Made by a program: the position numbers and the translations under genes
Part shown: piece after piece, positions 17,996-27,886 of the stretch
Layout of the letters: every line of letters begins with the position of its first letter
Position numbering within the stretch: position 1 is the stretch's first letter
Notes under the pieces: model-generated
Seen by the model: the letters and a program-made list of their open reading frames with translations, nothing else
The model's database searches: none
Told to the model about the DNA's origin: nothing
Source: Brenneria izbisi
GTDB lineage: Bacteria > Pseudomonadota > Gammaproteobacteria > Enterobacterales > Enterobacteriaceae
DNA: 64,000 nt
Assembly: GCF_025840185.1 (NCBI RefSeq)
Contig: NZ_JAMPJU010000002.1
Span: forward strand, 124,001-188,000
Direction: 5' to 3'

Positions 17996-18658
17996 ATGGA
18001 ACTCTATCTCGATACCGCTGACCTCTCTGCCGTAAAACGCCTGGCGCGCATCTTCCCGCTAGCCGGCGTGACCACCAACCCAAGCATCATCGCCAGCAGC
18101 GGCAAATCTGTCGCCGAGGTGCTATTGGCGCTGCATGAAATATTAGGCGGCGAAGGGCGTCTGTTCGCTCAGGTGATGGCGCAGACGGCGGACGGCATGG
18201 TCGAGGACGCCAAAAAGCTGCATGCCGTCACCCATAATGTAGTGGTGAAAGTACCGGTCACGGCGGAAGGTTTGGCGGCCATCAAAATATTGAAAACAGA
18301 AGGCATTGCGACATTAGGCACCGCAGTGTACGGCGCAGGCCAGGGACTGTTGTCCGCGCTGGCGGGAGCGGAGTACGTCGCGCCCTATGTCAACCGTATG
18401 GACGTTCAGGGCGGCGACGGCATTCAGACCGTAACCGATCTGCAAAAGCTGCTGTCGCTGCATGCGCCGCATGCCAAAGTGCTGGCGGCCAGTTTTAAAA
18501 CTTCGCGTCAGGTAGTGGAATGTCTGCTGGCCGGTTGCGAATCGGTAACAGTGCCGATTGACGTGGCGGAACAGTTTATCTCCGCGCCGGCAGTCAACGC
18601 CGCGGTGGAAAAATTTGCGCACGACTGGAAGCAGGCTTTTAATACGAATTCGTTATAG
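17996..18658 (+). CDS. fsaA: Fructose-6-phosphate aldolase
   Basis: Class I aldolase of the transaldolase family, 220 residues, cleaving fructose 6-phosphate to dihydroxyacetone and glyceraldehyde 3-phosphate, or running in reverse; cytoplasmic. It is alike E. coli FsaA from end to end. The Schiff-base Lys85 lies in VVVKVPVT, the phosphate-binding region in VLAASFKT. A ribosome site (gaggat) precedes the ATG. As in E. coli, it neighbours ybiY-ybiW, here in divergent orientation. Confidence 0.95.
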   Translation: MELYLDTADLSAVKRLARIFPLAGVTTNPSIIASSGKSVAEVLLALHEILGGEGRLFAQVMAQTADGMVEDAKKLHAVTHNVVVKVPVTAEGLAAIKILKTEGIATLGTAVYGAGQGLLSALAGAEYVAPYVNRMDVQGGDGIQTVTDLQKLLSLHAPHAKVLAASFKTSRQVVECLLAGCESVTVPIDVAEQFISAPAVNAAVEKFAHDWKQAFNTNSL

Positions 18659-18729
18659 GGCGTTATTTCTGGTTCTTACCCACGGTATAGTATCGATCAT
18701 TACCTTCATTTCATTTTCATTTGGCCATT

Positions 18730-19476
18730 ATGAACGCACGGCAACAAAATATTATTCAGCTCGTTAATCAACGTAAAAGCGTCAGCGTCAGCGAACTGGC
18801 GCAGATATCCGGGGTATCGGAAGTCACTATTCGTCAGGATCTCAACGCGCTGGAGCGCAATAGCTACCTTAAGCGGGCACATGGTTATGCGGTTGCGATA
18901 GAAAGTGATGATGTTGATGCTCGCATGCAAACTAACTTTCAATTGAAAAAATCGTTGGCCGATTACGCCGCCACCCTGATTAACGACGGCGACTGCGTTT
19001 TCATTGAAGGCGGCAGCACCAACGCCCTGCTCGCCCGTTACGTCGCCAATGCGAAAGATGTCACCATCATTACCGTCAGTCACTACATTGCCCATCTGCT
19101 TAAAGATACCGATTGTGACGTGATAACGCTCGGCGGCCTCTATCAGAAAAACAGCCAGTCGGTGGTCGGGCCATTAACCCGCAGCGGGATCCAGCAGGTA
19201 CACTTCCACAAAGCGTTTATCGGTATTGATGGCTATCATCCTGAGACGGGCTTTACCGGCCGCGACATGATGCGCTGCGACGTCATTGACGCGGTGCTAA
19301 GTAAAGGCGTCGAGACGATCGTGCTGACCGATTCAAGCAAATTCGGACTGATACAGCCTTATCCGATCTCAACCGACCATCAGGTCAGCCGAGTGATCAC
19401 CGACATCCATCTGCCGCCGGCGTATCAGGACAAAATAGCGTCGCTGAGCATAAAACTCGATCTGGTCGCGGAATAG
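18730..19476 (+). CDS. yciT: DeoR-family regulator YciT
   Basis: DeoR/GlpR-type regulator, 248 residues from the ATG at 18730; a TTG three codons earlier (18721) would add MAI and is less likely. The helix-turn-helix ([19 protein letters not shown]) is followed by the DeoR C-terminal sugar-phosphate sensor ([39 protein letters not shown]). It matches E. coli YciT well, including the opening NARQQ-I-Q. No good ribosome site is visible. Effector unknown; a phosphosugar is expected from the family. It may control the adjacent fsaA. Confidence 0.83.
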   Translation: MNARQQNIIQLVNQRKSVSVSELAQISGVSEVTIRQDLNALERNSYLKRAHGYAVAIESDDVDARMQTNFQLKKSLADYAATLINDGDCVFIEGGSTNALLARYVANAKDVTIITVSHYIAHLLKDTDCDVITLGGLYQKNSQSVVGPLTRSGIQQVHFHKAFIGIDGYHPETGFTGRDMMRCDVIDAVLSKGVETIVLTDSSKFGLIQPYPISTDHQVSRVITDIHLPPAYQDKIASLSIKLDLVAE

Positions 19477-19517
19477 GCGTCAGCCTGACATTCGCCAGCG
19501 TGGACGCCCCTCACACA

Positions 19518-19620
19518 AGAAAGCAGACGTTCACGGACGTCTGCTTTTTGGTTTTTTATCAATGGGTTATCCGTTCCCCATGACTGCACCCGGCTGTTAA
19601 AAATCACTCGAAGCTATATC
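19518..19620 (+). repeat. tRNA-Asn trailer repeat, copy B
   Basis: Second copy of the terminator plus trailing sequence seen at 12378-12480. Short atatcact motifs recur just after it at about 19616, 19679 and 19716, the last inside the 3' end of indC. Confidence 0.55.
19521..19550 (+). terminator. Terminator after yciT (tRNA-Asn type)
   Basis: 10-bp stem (aagcagacgt / acgtctgctt) with a 6-base loop and a T-run. It is nearly identical to the tRNA-Asn terminator at 12381, but no tRNA precedes it. Confidence 0.88.
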
Positions 19621-19708
19621 ACTTTACTAACAAAGCCGTTTCGATTTTGTTTTTACCAGCAATAGGTGGGAGCAGTCATATCACTTACTGATACCAAAGT
19701 AAAAAAGG

Positions 19709-22700
19709 CTAAGCCATATCACTCACCCTCCGCTTACCTGCAATAGCGTCAAGCAGTTCATTAATATGACTTTCTTTAAGCAATTGGTAATGATCCGCCA
19801 GCAATGAAGCGACGTTGGGAGGTGAAACGGAAAACTGCACCCCGCTTTCAATAAACGAATAATCGTCGCCATGAGCTTTAATTACCGATATCGGCGCTTG
19901 AAGTCGACGATTTTTCAATTCATTAAAACTATAGTTAAATTCAAACGTTTGGCTGACTATATCGGTTATGCGTGCAATTTGCGTATGCGCCAGCGCATGA
20001 TGATGTTGCGCGATGAAATCAATAAAGGCATCACGCGTTTTCACCTGCTGCAGACAGCTTTCCAGCAGAGGATGCTGGATGTCTCCCATGAAGACAGAGA
20101 ACAAAATTGTCAGATAGGCCGGGTTAGTATAGCTGGCCTCGCGTGTATGTAGCATCGCCTGCTGTTGACGTACTTTTGGCGATCCCGGCGCGATCAAAAT
20201 AAGCGCTTCCACCTGCTCGCCTGCAGATTCAAGCTGCCAGGCAGCTTCAAACGCCACACGCGCGCCAAAAGAGTATCCCCACAGTACATAAGGCCCATGA
20301 GGTTGTTTCTGTTTGATAAGCTGAATATCTTGTGCCGCCATCTCTTTTATCGTTGGATAAATAATCTCGCCAGGGTTAATGCCACTGGCTTGAATACCGT
20401 AAAAAGGCCGGGAGGATGAAAAAGAGACGGCGAGCGTTCTCAGATTCATACAGTAGCCGCCTAATCCTGGCCAACAAAATACCGGAGTTTGGCGACCTCG
20501 CGGCTGCAAAGGGATCAAGCGTGATAGGTCGGCAGCGTTCATTGAACTGTCAGTGATATGCTGCGCCAGTTTTTCAATGGTCGGCGCCGTAAAAATCAGT
20601 TGAGCGGGCAGATGATGATTCAACTTTTTATTTAACCGACTCATCAAAGCGACAGCAATGAGGGAGTTGCCGCCGACCTCAAAAAAATTATCATCAATGG
20701 ATAGCTGCGGTTGTTTCAGACAATCTTGCCAGATTTCAGCAATCTGCTGTTCCAACGCATTCCGCGGTGGAACGATGGTTTTATGAGCAAGCTCTATTTG
20801 ATGCGCCGCCAGACGTGGAATATCTATTTTTCCATTCGCCATCTGAGGAAGTTTATCCAATACTAAAATCTTATTCGGCAGCATAAAAGTCGGTAAAAAA
20901 CTCTCCAGATCATCGCGCAGAATCTCAGCCGGCCCTTTCATATGGACGCTATCCTCCTTCATCCCTTCACTCTGTTTTTGCTCTTCGGTAATGCGTCCGC
21001 CAATACAAAAATAAGAGGCTTCTGGCTGTTCGGAAAGAATATTTTTAAGCACGATGGCAGCAGGCAAATCATAACCCGTTTCGGAACTGTAGCCTGAGGC
21101 CATTAATCCTATCAGCCTGGTATTATTCATCAGATGTTGCATCTGTCTACCAAGCGTGACGTATTTCTGCCAGCCGGTCTGCCCTCGACTCAATAATGCG
21201 ATCCCAAAAGAGGCATTTTCATATACTTTCTGGTTAATCGCGATAACGTGTTTTTTCTGCACCATTTCACTGCTAATGAATTGAAATTGCTGATTCTTAT
21301 AACAATAAATTCCAGGTGCCAATCCTCTCACTTTCTTCGGCATCGCCTGCACAAGAATATCTACCGGTGGCCGTGAACTCGTCTGATAGCGGTCTATGCA
21401 GCAACTGGTCAGGTAGTAATCCTCGTCGGCTACGCTGAGAAGCGACTTCACTTCAGGACAATACGCTTGCCTGACGATGCTCAATCCAAAGCGGGGAAGC
21501 ACATAATCCAATACTCCCTGCATATGCCCTGCCTCAAAATTGAGAACTTCCTGAATATTGTTTTTATAGATTGGCTCTATCGCCGCTTTTTTACCAATAA
21601 AGTGACAGCGGAAATAAGGGGATTCGTCGGCAAGCACAGCGGCGCAAAGCACTAACTGATGGTTCAATGGGTGATAATAATAAATTCCACTTTCAATGCC
21701 CGCGATTCCCGCCAGTTCAACGTAAAGCTGCGTAGCGTATAACGCGCCCGGCGAAGACCAGGTATATTTCGGTAAAATGCGCTCTTCACTGGTAAAGCGT
21801 CCGAAGTAACGCAACAGAGCGCCCAGCGACGCTAATGACAGCGCAGAAAGGTCAACGGCATCACCAGATGGCGGCTGTTCAGCCAACATTTCCAGCAGGT
21901 CCCGTTCGGTAACGATACCGCCTTCGTAGTGGCGGTATGTCTTGCGGCCAAATGCCATCGCACGCTGCTCAACGCTTTCCTGCGCACCAGGAAGGTTGAT
22001 GACCTGCTCGCCTTCTTTATCGTCACGGCATCCCATATTCGAAAGCTGCATATAAACCTGAGCTTTGTTAGCTTTTGACTGATGGTGACTTTCAGCATTG
22101 CCCTGGTCCATCAATGCCGCTTCTTTATTATTGAGCTCGACGAAGCTGATAAGATTTTGGTAACCGGTATGCGGATCATTTTTGACGATGACAGCAGCAT
22201 GCCTGACCCAATGGTGTTTTTCGATGGCGGAGCGAATCTCATCAAGTTCAATGCGATAACCGCGTAATTTTATCTGATTATCTGTCCGGCCGACATAAGT
22301 GACTGTTCCATGCTCGCTCCAGCGCGCCAAATCGCCCGTTTTGTACATGCGCGCCTGCGAATTTTCAGATTGAAACGGATCCGGTAAAAAACGCTCCTGA
22401 GTCATTTCAGGCTGGTGCAAATAGCCGCGCGCCAATCCGATGCCGCCGATATACAGTTCGCCGATGTCTCCCGGCGCGACCGGCCGCATTTCGTTATCCA
22501 GGATGTAATAGTGCGTGTTATAAATTGGACGACCTATTGATATTATGTCCAATTCTTTCTCAAGCGTATCCTTGCTGATGGTCCAGGCCGAACTGTTAAT
22601 CGTACATTCGGTCGGGCCGTAAAGATTTACCAGTTGGCAACCCGGCAACGTTTCCAAACAGAGAGCAGCAAGGCGTTTATGCAATGCCTCACCGCCGCTG

Positions 22701-23590
22701 AAAACCTGCTTAAGACTGACGCAGTTCAGCACGTCATCATCATCCAGAATCGCCTGTAATAGCGTGGGTACGCATTGCAGTGCGGTAACTTGATAACGAC
22801 GAATGAACTCGATAAGACGCGGAGGATCCTTATAAATCCCCGAAGCAGCCATAATGACCGTTGATCCGCAAGCTGGGGACAAAATTTCCCATTGAGCGGC
22901 ATCAAAACTCATGGGCGTCTTTTGCAAAATACGCGTCTGCGTGCTGAGTTGATATTCGCAAGCCAACCAGTGCATCTGGTTAACCAGGCTGCGTTGTTCG
23001 ATCATCACCCCTTTGGGTTTACCCGTACTGCCCGAAGTGTAAATAACGTAAGCCAAAGTATCAGCAGATACGGTATAGTCTTGCTGTGGCGCCATGCTGA
23101 TAACGGATTTCGCCATATACTTCTCCACATCTTTCTCAGTGAAAATGTGAACGGAGGAAGGCGCTAATTGCTCAAGCTGTTGGCGCAAATGTTCCTGCGT
23201 AAAAACCGCTTCTGTCCGACTATCTTCCAACATGTAGCGCAGGCGCTCCTCAGGGTATTCCGGTGACAGCGGCAAATACCCATTGCCGGATAACATAATC
23301 CCCCACGCGCCGCACATTAGCGATATTGAAGGGTCGACAAATAATCCGACGCAGCGATCATAATATCCGAAATTATCCTTCACATATCTCGCGATCGATT
23401 CAGCCTGCTGCCAGAGATTTTCTCTGGTCAGTATCTCCTGTTCGAAGATTACCGCCGGGGCCTGTGGCGCAAAATCCTTTTGTTGTTTAAATAAAGTAAT
23501 AAGACTGGTGTTGGAAGCTAATTGAATTGCCAACTGATTAGAGCAATCAATAACTCCGAAAGAATTCTTTTGATCATTATTAAGAAACAT
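19709..23590 (-). CDS. indC: Indigoidine synthase-type NRPS (A-Ox-T-TE)
   Basis: Single-module non-ribosomal peptide synthetase, 1293 residues, the size of known indigoidine synthases. The adenylation domain (about 30-480) has YTSGSTGKPKG at 184-194, NLYGPTECT, YKTGDLARW and GRTDNQIKLRGYRIELDEI. An oxidase insert of the McbC/nitroreductase type (about 545-870, with GALYATQLYVE and GIYYYHP) interrupts it before the last adenylation motif, NGKIDIPRL at 919-927. A carrier domain follows (phosphopantetheine Ser976 in EVGGNSL), then a thioesterase with GYSFG (Ser1107). This layout converts two L-glutamines to the blue pigment indigoidine in Dickeya IndC and Streptomyces BpsA. Glutamine specificity is inferred from the architecture and neighbours. 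It is the last gene of the operon. Confidence 0.88.
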   Translation of the reverse strand: MFLNNDQKNSFGVIDCSNQLAIQLASNTSLITLFKQQKDFAPQAPAVIFEQEILTRENLWQQAESIARYVKDNFGYYDRCVGLFVDPSISLMCGAWGIMLSGNGYLPLSPEYPEERLRYMLEDSRTEAVFTQEHLRQQLEQLAPSSVHIFTEKDVEKYMAKSVISMAPQQDYTVSADTLAYVIYTSGSTGKPKGVMIEQRSLVNQMHWLACEYQLSTQTRILQKTPMSFDAAQWEILSPACGSTVIMAASGIYKDPPRLIEFIRRYQVTALQCVPTLLQAILDDDDVLNCVSLKQVFSGGEALHKRLAALCLETLPGCQLVNLYGPTECTINSSAWTISKDTLEKELDIISIGRPIYNTHYYILDNEMRPVAPGDIGELYIGGIGLARGYLHQPEMTQERFLPDPFQSENSQARMYKTGDLARWSEHGTVTYVGRTDNQIKLRGYRIELDEIRSAIEKHHWVRHAAVIVKNDPHTGYQNLISFVELNNKEAALMDQGNAESHHQSKANKAQVYMQLSNMGCRDDKEGEQVINLPGAQESVEQRAMAFGRKTYRHYEGGIVTERDLLEMLAEQPPSGDAVDLSALSLASLGALLRYFGRFTSEERILPKYTWSSPGALYATQLYVELAGIAGIESGIYYYHPLNHQLVLCAAVLADESPYFRCHFIGKKAAIEPIYKNNIQEVLNFEAGHMQGVLDYVLPRFGLSIVRQAYCPEVKSLLSVADEDYYLTSCCIDRYQTSSRPPVDILVQAMPKKVRGLAPGIYCYKNQQFQFISSEMVQKKHVIAINQKVYENASFGIALLSRGQTGWQKYVTLGRQMQHLMNNTRLIGLMASGYSSETGYDLPAAIVLKNILSEQPEASYFCIGGRITEEQKQSEGMKEDSVHMKGPAEILRDDLESFLPTFMLPNKILVLDKLPQMANGKIDIPRLAAHQIELAHKTIVPPRNALEQQIAEIWQDCLKQPQLSIDDNFFEVGGNSLIAVALMSRLNKKLNHHLPAQLIFTAPTIEKLAQHITDSSMNAADLSRLIPLQPRGRQTPVFCWPGLGGYCMNLRTLAVSFSSSRPFYGIQASGINPGEIIYPTIKEMAAQDIQLIKQKQPHGPYVLWGYSFGARVAFEAAWQLESAGEQVEALILIAPGSPKVRQQQAMLHTREASYTNPAYLTILFSVFMGDIQHPLLESCLQQVKTRDAFIDFIAQHHHALAHTQIARITDIVSQTFEFNYSFNELKNRRLQAPISVIKAHGDDYSFIESGVQFSVSPPNVASLLADHYQLLKESHINELLDAIAGKRRVSDMA

Positions 23591-23663
23591 TATTTACTTC
23601 CTTATCAAAATATAATGTATTTGCTAGATAATTATTTTTACTGTCTCTGGGTATTTTTATTCT

Positions 23664-24911
23664 TTATATACCGTCATCGGCTTGCTGTGAAAAACTTGCA
23701 GGAAGTTCAGGCGTAGTGGTAAAACAACTGGCCGCTTCCCGATAAATAGCAAGACCGTACGTTCTGTTCCATATTTTTTGCGCGACATAGACCAACTTTG
23801 GATTATGCTCTTCGGCTTCAACGATGGCGGCATTGATAATGTGCCGCCACTGCTGCGCCACATCCCGATCCTGTACATCGTCAAAATTATTTTTCCACCG
23901 TAAGTCCAGATGAATTAACGTCTGGGGGTCAGGAAAATCGCCGCTGGATAATAGAATTCCCATCATCCCTTGCCAGAAATTACGAGCAACGCTGCGATGT
24001 TGTTCCTCTGGTAATTTGCTGGCTATTTGCTCCATTGCATATAATGAGGTAATTAAATGCAAATTGACGAAATCGCCGGGGCGGGCCAGGTAAATGATGG
24101 CGACGATATAGTGGATCTGAAGCCACACCTGTTCCATTTTCTCATTTAACAACCAGCCGGGCATCGCATCCATAAGTGGGTGCCCTTCAGCCAGCGACAT
24201 TGCAATACGATATTGCAATCCAGAACGTTTGAGCTCAGGGTGACACTTTGCCTTCTCTGGCTCGATCTCGCCGTTCTGTATTCGCTGCGCCCAAGCCTGA
24301 TATTCCGCGCTGTCCAGCTTCAGCATCGTACTGATAGAAATCAGCGATTCGATGGCGGTTGCGTCTTTGGCGAGGGATGACGGAGTCTGACGCTGCGGAT
24401 GGCAGGAAACCCAGGAGAATGCCATATACGCCAACCCTTCGATAATCATGCGCGGATGATTGTAATCAAGTCCCCATCCCAGATGGATCGTGGCATGCGT
24501 AAAGGCCCCCGCCCACCCTGGCAGTAAAATCGGCATCCATTTAGCCAAAATGGTTGGCAGCCCATCACGTTCCGTCGCAGCGGAAAAGTACTCACACCAG
24601 TTGGAGAAACTGGTACGCTGTCCCAGCAACGTCAGGCAATTGTTGTCATCAACCGTATAGCGCGAAGGTCGCTTCGGCTCCAGGCCAAAACCATAAGTCG
24701 TTTCTTTAACATACTGATAATAATATTCTTCGATCCTCTCTGCTGAGGCTCCCAAACCCGCCAACGCCACTACAGCATGTTTATTGTGATTGGAAAGATG
24801 TCCGTTAAATTCAATATGGTGTGAAGAATCAGCCAATAGCGCATCAATTCGCGCCTTACGGGACTGACAGGCGTCAGCCATCCTCTCCTTTGAGGATATT
24901 TCAAAAGTCAT
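23664..24911 (-). CDS. Questin-oxidase-like (DUF4243-type) protein
   Basis: 415 residues, no signal peptide or membrane segment. The THATIHLGWGLDY and NHPRMIIEGLAYMAFSW region resembles the questin-oxidase-like family (DUF4243), which includes fungal Baeyer-Villiger-type enzymes of polyketide pathways. Conserved histidines (HATIHLG, HYIV, HLITSL) could be functional. The gene lies between indB and indC, 78 bases from indB and 73 from indC, on the same strand, so it is probably expressed with them. It is not part of the indABC set as I know it. It may modify indigoidine or supply redox chemistry. Family placement is from memory of the motif and not a search. Confidence 0.62.
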   Translation of the reverse strand: MTFEISSKERMADACQSRKARIDALLADSSHHIEFNGHLSNHNKHAVVALAGLGASAERIEEYYYQYVKETTYGFGLEPKRPSRYTVDDNNCLTLLGQRTSFSNWCEYFSAATERDGLPTILAKWMPILLPGWAGAFTHATIHLGWGLDYNHPRMIIEGLAYMAFSWVSCHPQRQTPSSLAKDATAIESLISISTMLKLDSAEYQAWAQRIQNGEIEPEKAKCHPELKRSGLQYRIAMSLAEGHPLMDAMPGWLLNEKMEQVWLQIHYIVAIIYLARPGDFVNLHLITSLYAMEQIASKLPEEQHRSVARNFWQGMMGILLSSGDFPDPQTLIHLDLRWKNNFDDVQDRDVAQQWRHIINAAIVEAEEHNPKLVYVAQKIWNRTYGLAIYREAASCFTTTPELPASFSQQADDGI

Positions 24912-24989
24912 TGCGTATTAATCCGATCTAATAAGGCAAAATATCTTTTTATAAAAGATATTTTGCTGTGATTACGAATGGGCTATCAG

Positions 24990-25676
24990 TCAGACAGTAA
25001 TTGCCTGCTGCGACTGCATCGTTAAAATAGCTTCTACAATCTGGTCAAAAGTTATAGCGATTTGCAGTGGCTTCTGATGTTCTAATTGCTCCCGGCTATG
25101 AACACCCCACTCAACCCCCAACCCCGTGATCCCAGCCTGCTGCGCCATAAGCAGGTCGTGAGTGGTATCACCGACCATACAGGTTTGCGCCATCGACGCT
25201 TGAAAAGCCGCCATAAGAACTTGCGCCATTTCTGGATGCGGCTTCGGATGTATAACATCATCGGCACCCAGCACTTTGTAGAAAAAAGGCGACAGGCCAG
25301 CGGCATCAAGCAGTGCATTCGCGCTTTGAGAGACTTTACTGGTAGCCACCGTCAGAATAACGCCGCGCGCCTTTAGTTTTTTCAATCCGTCAATAACGCC
25401 AGGAAAGACCAGCTGCGGCGCCTGGGGCAAAACCTGTTCCCGAAAAGCCTGCTGATACGCGTTAACCAACTGCGGCAGACGCTCATCCTGTGCGGATATA
25501 TTCATCAAGCGCGTAAAGGCAGTTTCCAGCGGCAGCCCAATAGTCTGACGAATATCCCGTTCATTAACAGCGACGAAATCGTTTGCGTGCAACACGCTGC
25601 TAAATGCCTGAACAATGCCCGACGGCGTATCCACTAATGTTCCATCAAGGTCGAAAATAGCCAGCACCGAATTCAT
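24990..25676 (-). CDS. indB: HAD-type phosphatase IndB
   Basis: Haloacid-dehalogenase superfamily phosphatase, 228 residues. The nucleophile motif is FDLDGTLVDT near residue 8, the Ser/Thr motif is TVATSKVSQSA, and the metal motif is MVGDTTHD. It resembles phosphoglycolate-phosphatase-like HADs. It starts 2 bases after the indA stop, consistent with translational coupling. In indigoidine clusters IndA and IndB are thought to raise yield by preventing loss of precursor or by removing a by-product, not to build the pigment core. Confidence 0.85.
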   Translation of the reverse strand: MNSVLAIFDLDGTLVDTPSGIVQAFSSVLHANDFVAVNERDIRQTIGLPLETAFTRLMNISAQDERLPQLVNAYQQAFREQVLPQAPQLVFPGVIDGLKKLKARGVILTVATSKVSQSANALLDAAGLSPFFYKVLGADDVIHPKPHPEMAQVLMAAFQASMAQTCMVGDTTHDLLMAQQAGITGLGVEWGVHSREQLEHQKPLQIAITFDQIVEAILTMQSQQAITV

Positions 25677-25678
25677 TC

Positions 25679-26620
25679 TCAGCCCTCGCTCTTCAGAAAA
25701 CGCGCATGTGCAACCGCCAGTCGCGCTCCCACGGCCGCGTTACTGATCAACACCGACATATTGGCTTTGACAGTCTTACCCTCGGTGGCTTTTGCGACCG
25801 CCCGCATAAGATAAGGCGTAGCTCCCGGTCCTCGAATGCCTTCTCGCTCCGCCTGTTCCGCCGCCTGACGAATAATGCCTTCCACTTCATCTCGGTCGAT
25901 TGCGTCTTCCTTATTAACCGGCGCGGTGATGAGCACCGCACTGCGATTACCTAGCCGCCAGTGATGTTCAATAATGCTGGCCACCTGCATATCATCGTCA
26001 ATGCGGTGCGGACTACGGAACCCGCTGCTTTCACAATAAAACGCTGGGAAATCATCCGACTGCCAGGAAATTATAGGCACACATTGCGTTTCCAAATATT
26101 CCAGCGTTAAGCCAAGATCCAAAATACTTTTGGCTCCGGCGCAAACCACCGCCACTTTGGAACGAGTGAGTTGAATGAGATCTGCGGAAATATCCATGCT
26201 TTTTTCCGCCCCCCGATGCACACCACCAATACCCGCAGAGGCAAAGAACGCGATACCAGCCAGATCTGTCGCCACCAGAGAGGATGCCACCGTCGTTGCC
26301 CCCATCCCCCGCCGCGCCAGAATGACAGGAATATCCCGGCTGGTGGTTTTCGGAATTCCTTTAACCGAAGCGAAGCGGTCAATATCCTGTTCCGTCATAC
26401 CAATAACGAATTTACCGTTTTCGAGACCGATGGTCGCGGGGACGGCCCCTTCATTCCTGACCGCCTGTTCTATTTTTAGCGCAGTTACGAGATTCTCAGG
26501 ATAAGGAAGTCCGTGAGAAATCACCGTTGACTCTAACGCCACAACGGGTTTGCCTGTATTTAAAGCATCAAGCACTTCTTCGTTATAAGATAATAAATCA
26601 GTATTTTTATACAATTCCAT
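25679..26620 (-). CDS. indA: Pseudouridine-5'-phosphate glycosidase-like IndA
   Basis: 313 residues, of the pseudouridine-5'-phosphate glycosidase family (PsuG/YeiN), which splits or forms the C-glycosidic bond between uracil and ribose 5-phosphate. Hallmarks are [48 protein letters not shown] and [20 protein letters not shown]. Paired with a HAD phosphatase, it matches the indA-indB pair of Dickeya indigoidine clusters. It starts 2 bases after the tautomerase stop. A housekeeping pseudouridine catabolic role is the alternative, but the position with indC argues otherwise. Confidence 0.88.
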   Translation of the reverse strand: MELYKNTDLLSYNEEVLDALNTGKPVVALESTVISHGLPYPENLVTALKIEQAVRNEGAVPATIGLENGKFVIGMTEQDIDRFASVKGIPKTTSRDIPVILARRGMGATTVASSLVATDLAGIAFFASAGIGGVHRGAEKSMDISADLIQLTRSKVAVVCAGAKSILDLGLTLEYLETQCVPIISWQSDDFPAFYCESSGFRSPHRIDDDMQVASIIEHHWRLGNRSAVLITAPVNKEDAIDRDEVEGIIRQAAEQAEREGIRGPGATPYLMRAVAKATEGKTVKANMSVLISNAAVGARLAVAHARFLKSEG

Positions 26621-26622
26621 TT

Positions 26623-26865
26623 CTATAATATCTCATCGTTTGGGTTATAATTGGGGAAAGTATGCGTAAATTGTTTTTTCCCTAATATTTCATTTGGATA
26701 AATATCACTCATCCATTTTTCAGGCTCAATAGGTTCGAAAGCAACGGAAATAAAATCTTTCGGACATTTAACGACATAACTTATTGCATTAATGAACATA
26801 TTTGAAAGTTCATCACGCTGTTCATTTGTTAATGAAGGGAAATGTTTCATATTTACATGCGGCAT
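26623..26865 (-). CDS. 4-oxalocrotonate tautomerase-like protein (PptA type)
   Basis: 80 residues beginning [10 protein letters not shown], so the mature protein carries the N-terminal catalytic Pro that defines the tautomerase superfamily. The rest ([29 protein letters not shown]) resembles E. coli PptA (YdcE). It is the first gene of the indigoidine operon, ending 2 bases before indA, so co-translation is likely. A keto-enol tautomerase could act on the cyclised glutamine imide or the quinoid pigment, which is inference. Confidence 0.8.
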   Translation of the reverse strand: MPHVNMKHFPSLTNEQRDELSNMFINAISYVVKCPKDFISVAFEPIEPEKWMSDIYPNEILGKKQFTHTFPNYNPNDEIL

Positions 26866-27307
26866 AAATATAACCCCAAAAATTAATATGCAATCAAGTG
26901 TGAAAAGGATGTTATGTTATTTGTGATTTTTTACTAGCTGATGTTGAGGAAAAAAATAGTTTCCTTTATTTCAACAATTAATTTAATTTATAAACCATTA
27001 AAAAACTAGGAAAAACTCCAGAGTTTTACCTGGAAATCGAAATAAAAACAAACATTATATTTTAATATGCCACATAGTAAATTGTTCAGCGAGTGATAAT
27101 TGGTTATTGATGCTTAATAACATGATTATAGCAATAACAACCAAGCGTTAATTAATGCATTGCCGCTAAATTGAGGTAGCTATAGGAGTATAATCATGAA
27201 ATTAAAGGATTAAATATAAAACGACAGATTCATAGACTGAACTTTCGACGGGTTATAGCTTATATGAGATTAACGGAGAATGTCCTGCGACACCCTCCGT
27301 TAATGTT
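26866..27307. other. AT-rich promoter region of the indigoidine operon
   Basis: About 440 bases with no gene, very AT-rich (26890-27230), upstream of the indigoidine operon on the minus strand. This composition suits H-NS and PecT-like control, as known for ind genes in Dickeya. An interrupted hairpin (taacggag / ctccgtta at 27271-27302) lies near its right end. I could not pick a unique -35/-10 pair. Confidence 0.4.
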
Positions 27308-27330
27308 AAAAAACGGCACTGGATGCCGTT
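27308..27330 (-). terminator. Terminator of the YdcZ-pair operon
   Basis: On the minus strand: stem aacggca / tgccgtt, 5-base loop, then a T-run (six T). It ends the transporter pair about 100 bases after the stop. Confidence 0.75.
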
Positions 27331-27423
27331 CTTAATCACCTAGCCAAAACCTACCGAAATGATTTTTTTCAAATAATGGCTTCAACCGCTCAACTTTTTG
27401 ATAGTGTTCCTGCTCGAAATATC

Positions 27424-27882
27424 TTATCGGGATAGATTTATGGTCTGAGCGCTCTTTCTTGCTGCTGATATTTTCGATACCCAAATACCTGCAACTATCA
27501 GGACGACAGCGAGTACACTGATCCAGATCGTATCGGATGGATGGCTAATCTGATCAATAACGACACCAGAGATCATCTGACCGCTAATAATTAACATCGC
27601 AGCCTGCGTCGAGCCGATTCGTGGAAGAACATAGCTGTTAATCGCCACAAACAGGGCGCCCAGTGCGCCACCTAAGTAGGCATAAAAAGGCGCATTAAAA
27701 TGGAATGATGAGAAACCATCGCTCTGCACCACTATAATCAAGGTCAAAAAAACAAATCCGACGATATGGTTCCACAAAGACGCATAGAAAGCATTGCGTT
27801 CCATGCTCAAACGGCCATTGATTGAACGGCTCAGACTAATGCATACACCATTAAATAAAGCAAGAATAATGAAAGTAATCAT
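27424..27882 (-). CDS. YdcZ-type (DUF606) DMT family transporter, second half
   Basis: 152-residue inner-membrane protein with about five hydrophobic helices (ITFIILALFNGVCISLS, SLWNHIVGFVFLTLIIVV, YAYLGGALGALFVAINSYV, ISVLAVVLIVAGIWVS). It belongs to the DUF606/YdcZ branch of the drug/metabolite transporter superfamily. It starts 4 bases after its partner, and such pairs act as heterodimers in other half-size DMT systems. Substrate unknown. The divergent LysR gene is the likely regulator. Confidence 0.8.
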   Translation of the reverse strand: MITFIILALFNGVCISLSRSINGRLSMERNAFYASLWNHIVGFVFLTLIIVVQSDGFSSFHFNAPFYAYLGGALGALFVAINSYVLPRIGSTQAAMLIISGQMISGVVIDQISHPSDTIWISVLAVVLIVAGIWVSKISAARKSAQTINLSR

Positions 27883-27886
27883 AAAA

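Noticed and set aside
12296..19620. Genomic island integrated at tRNA-Asn
   Set aside because: The genes between the trailer copies are core-type (pflF, fsaA, yciT), there is no integrase, and no copy of the tRNA 3' end is found at copy B. Kept only as a duplicated-trailer observation.
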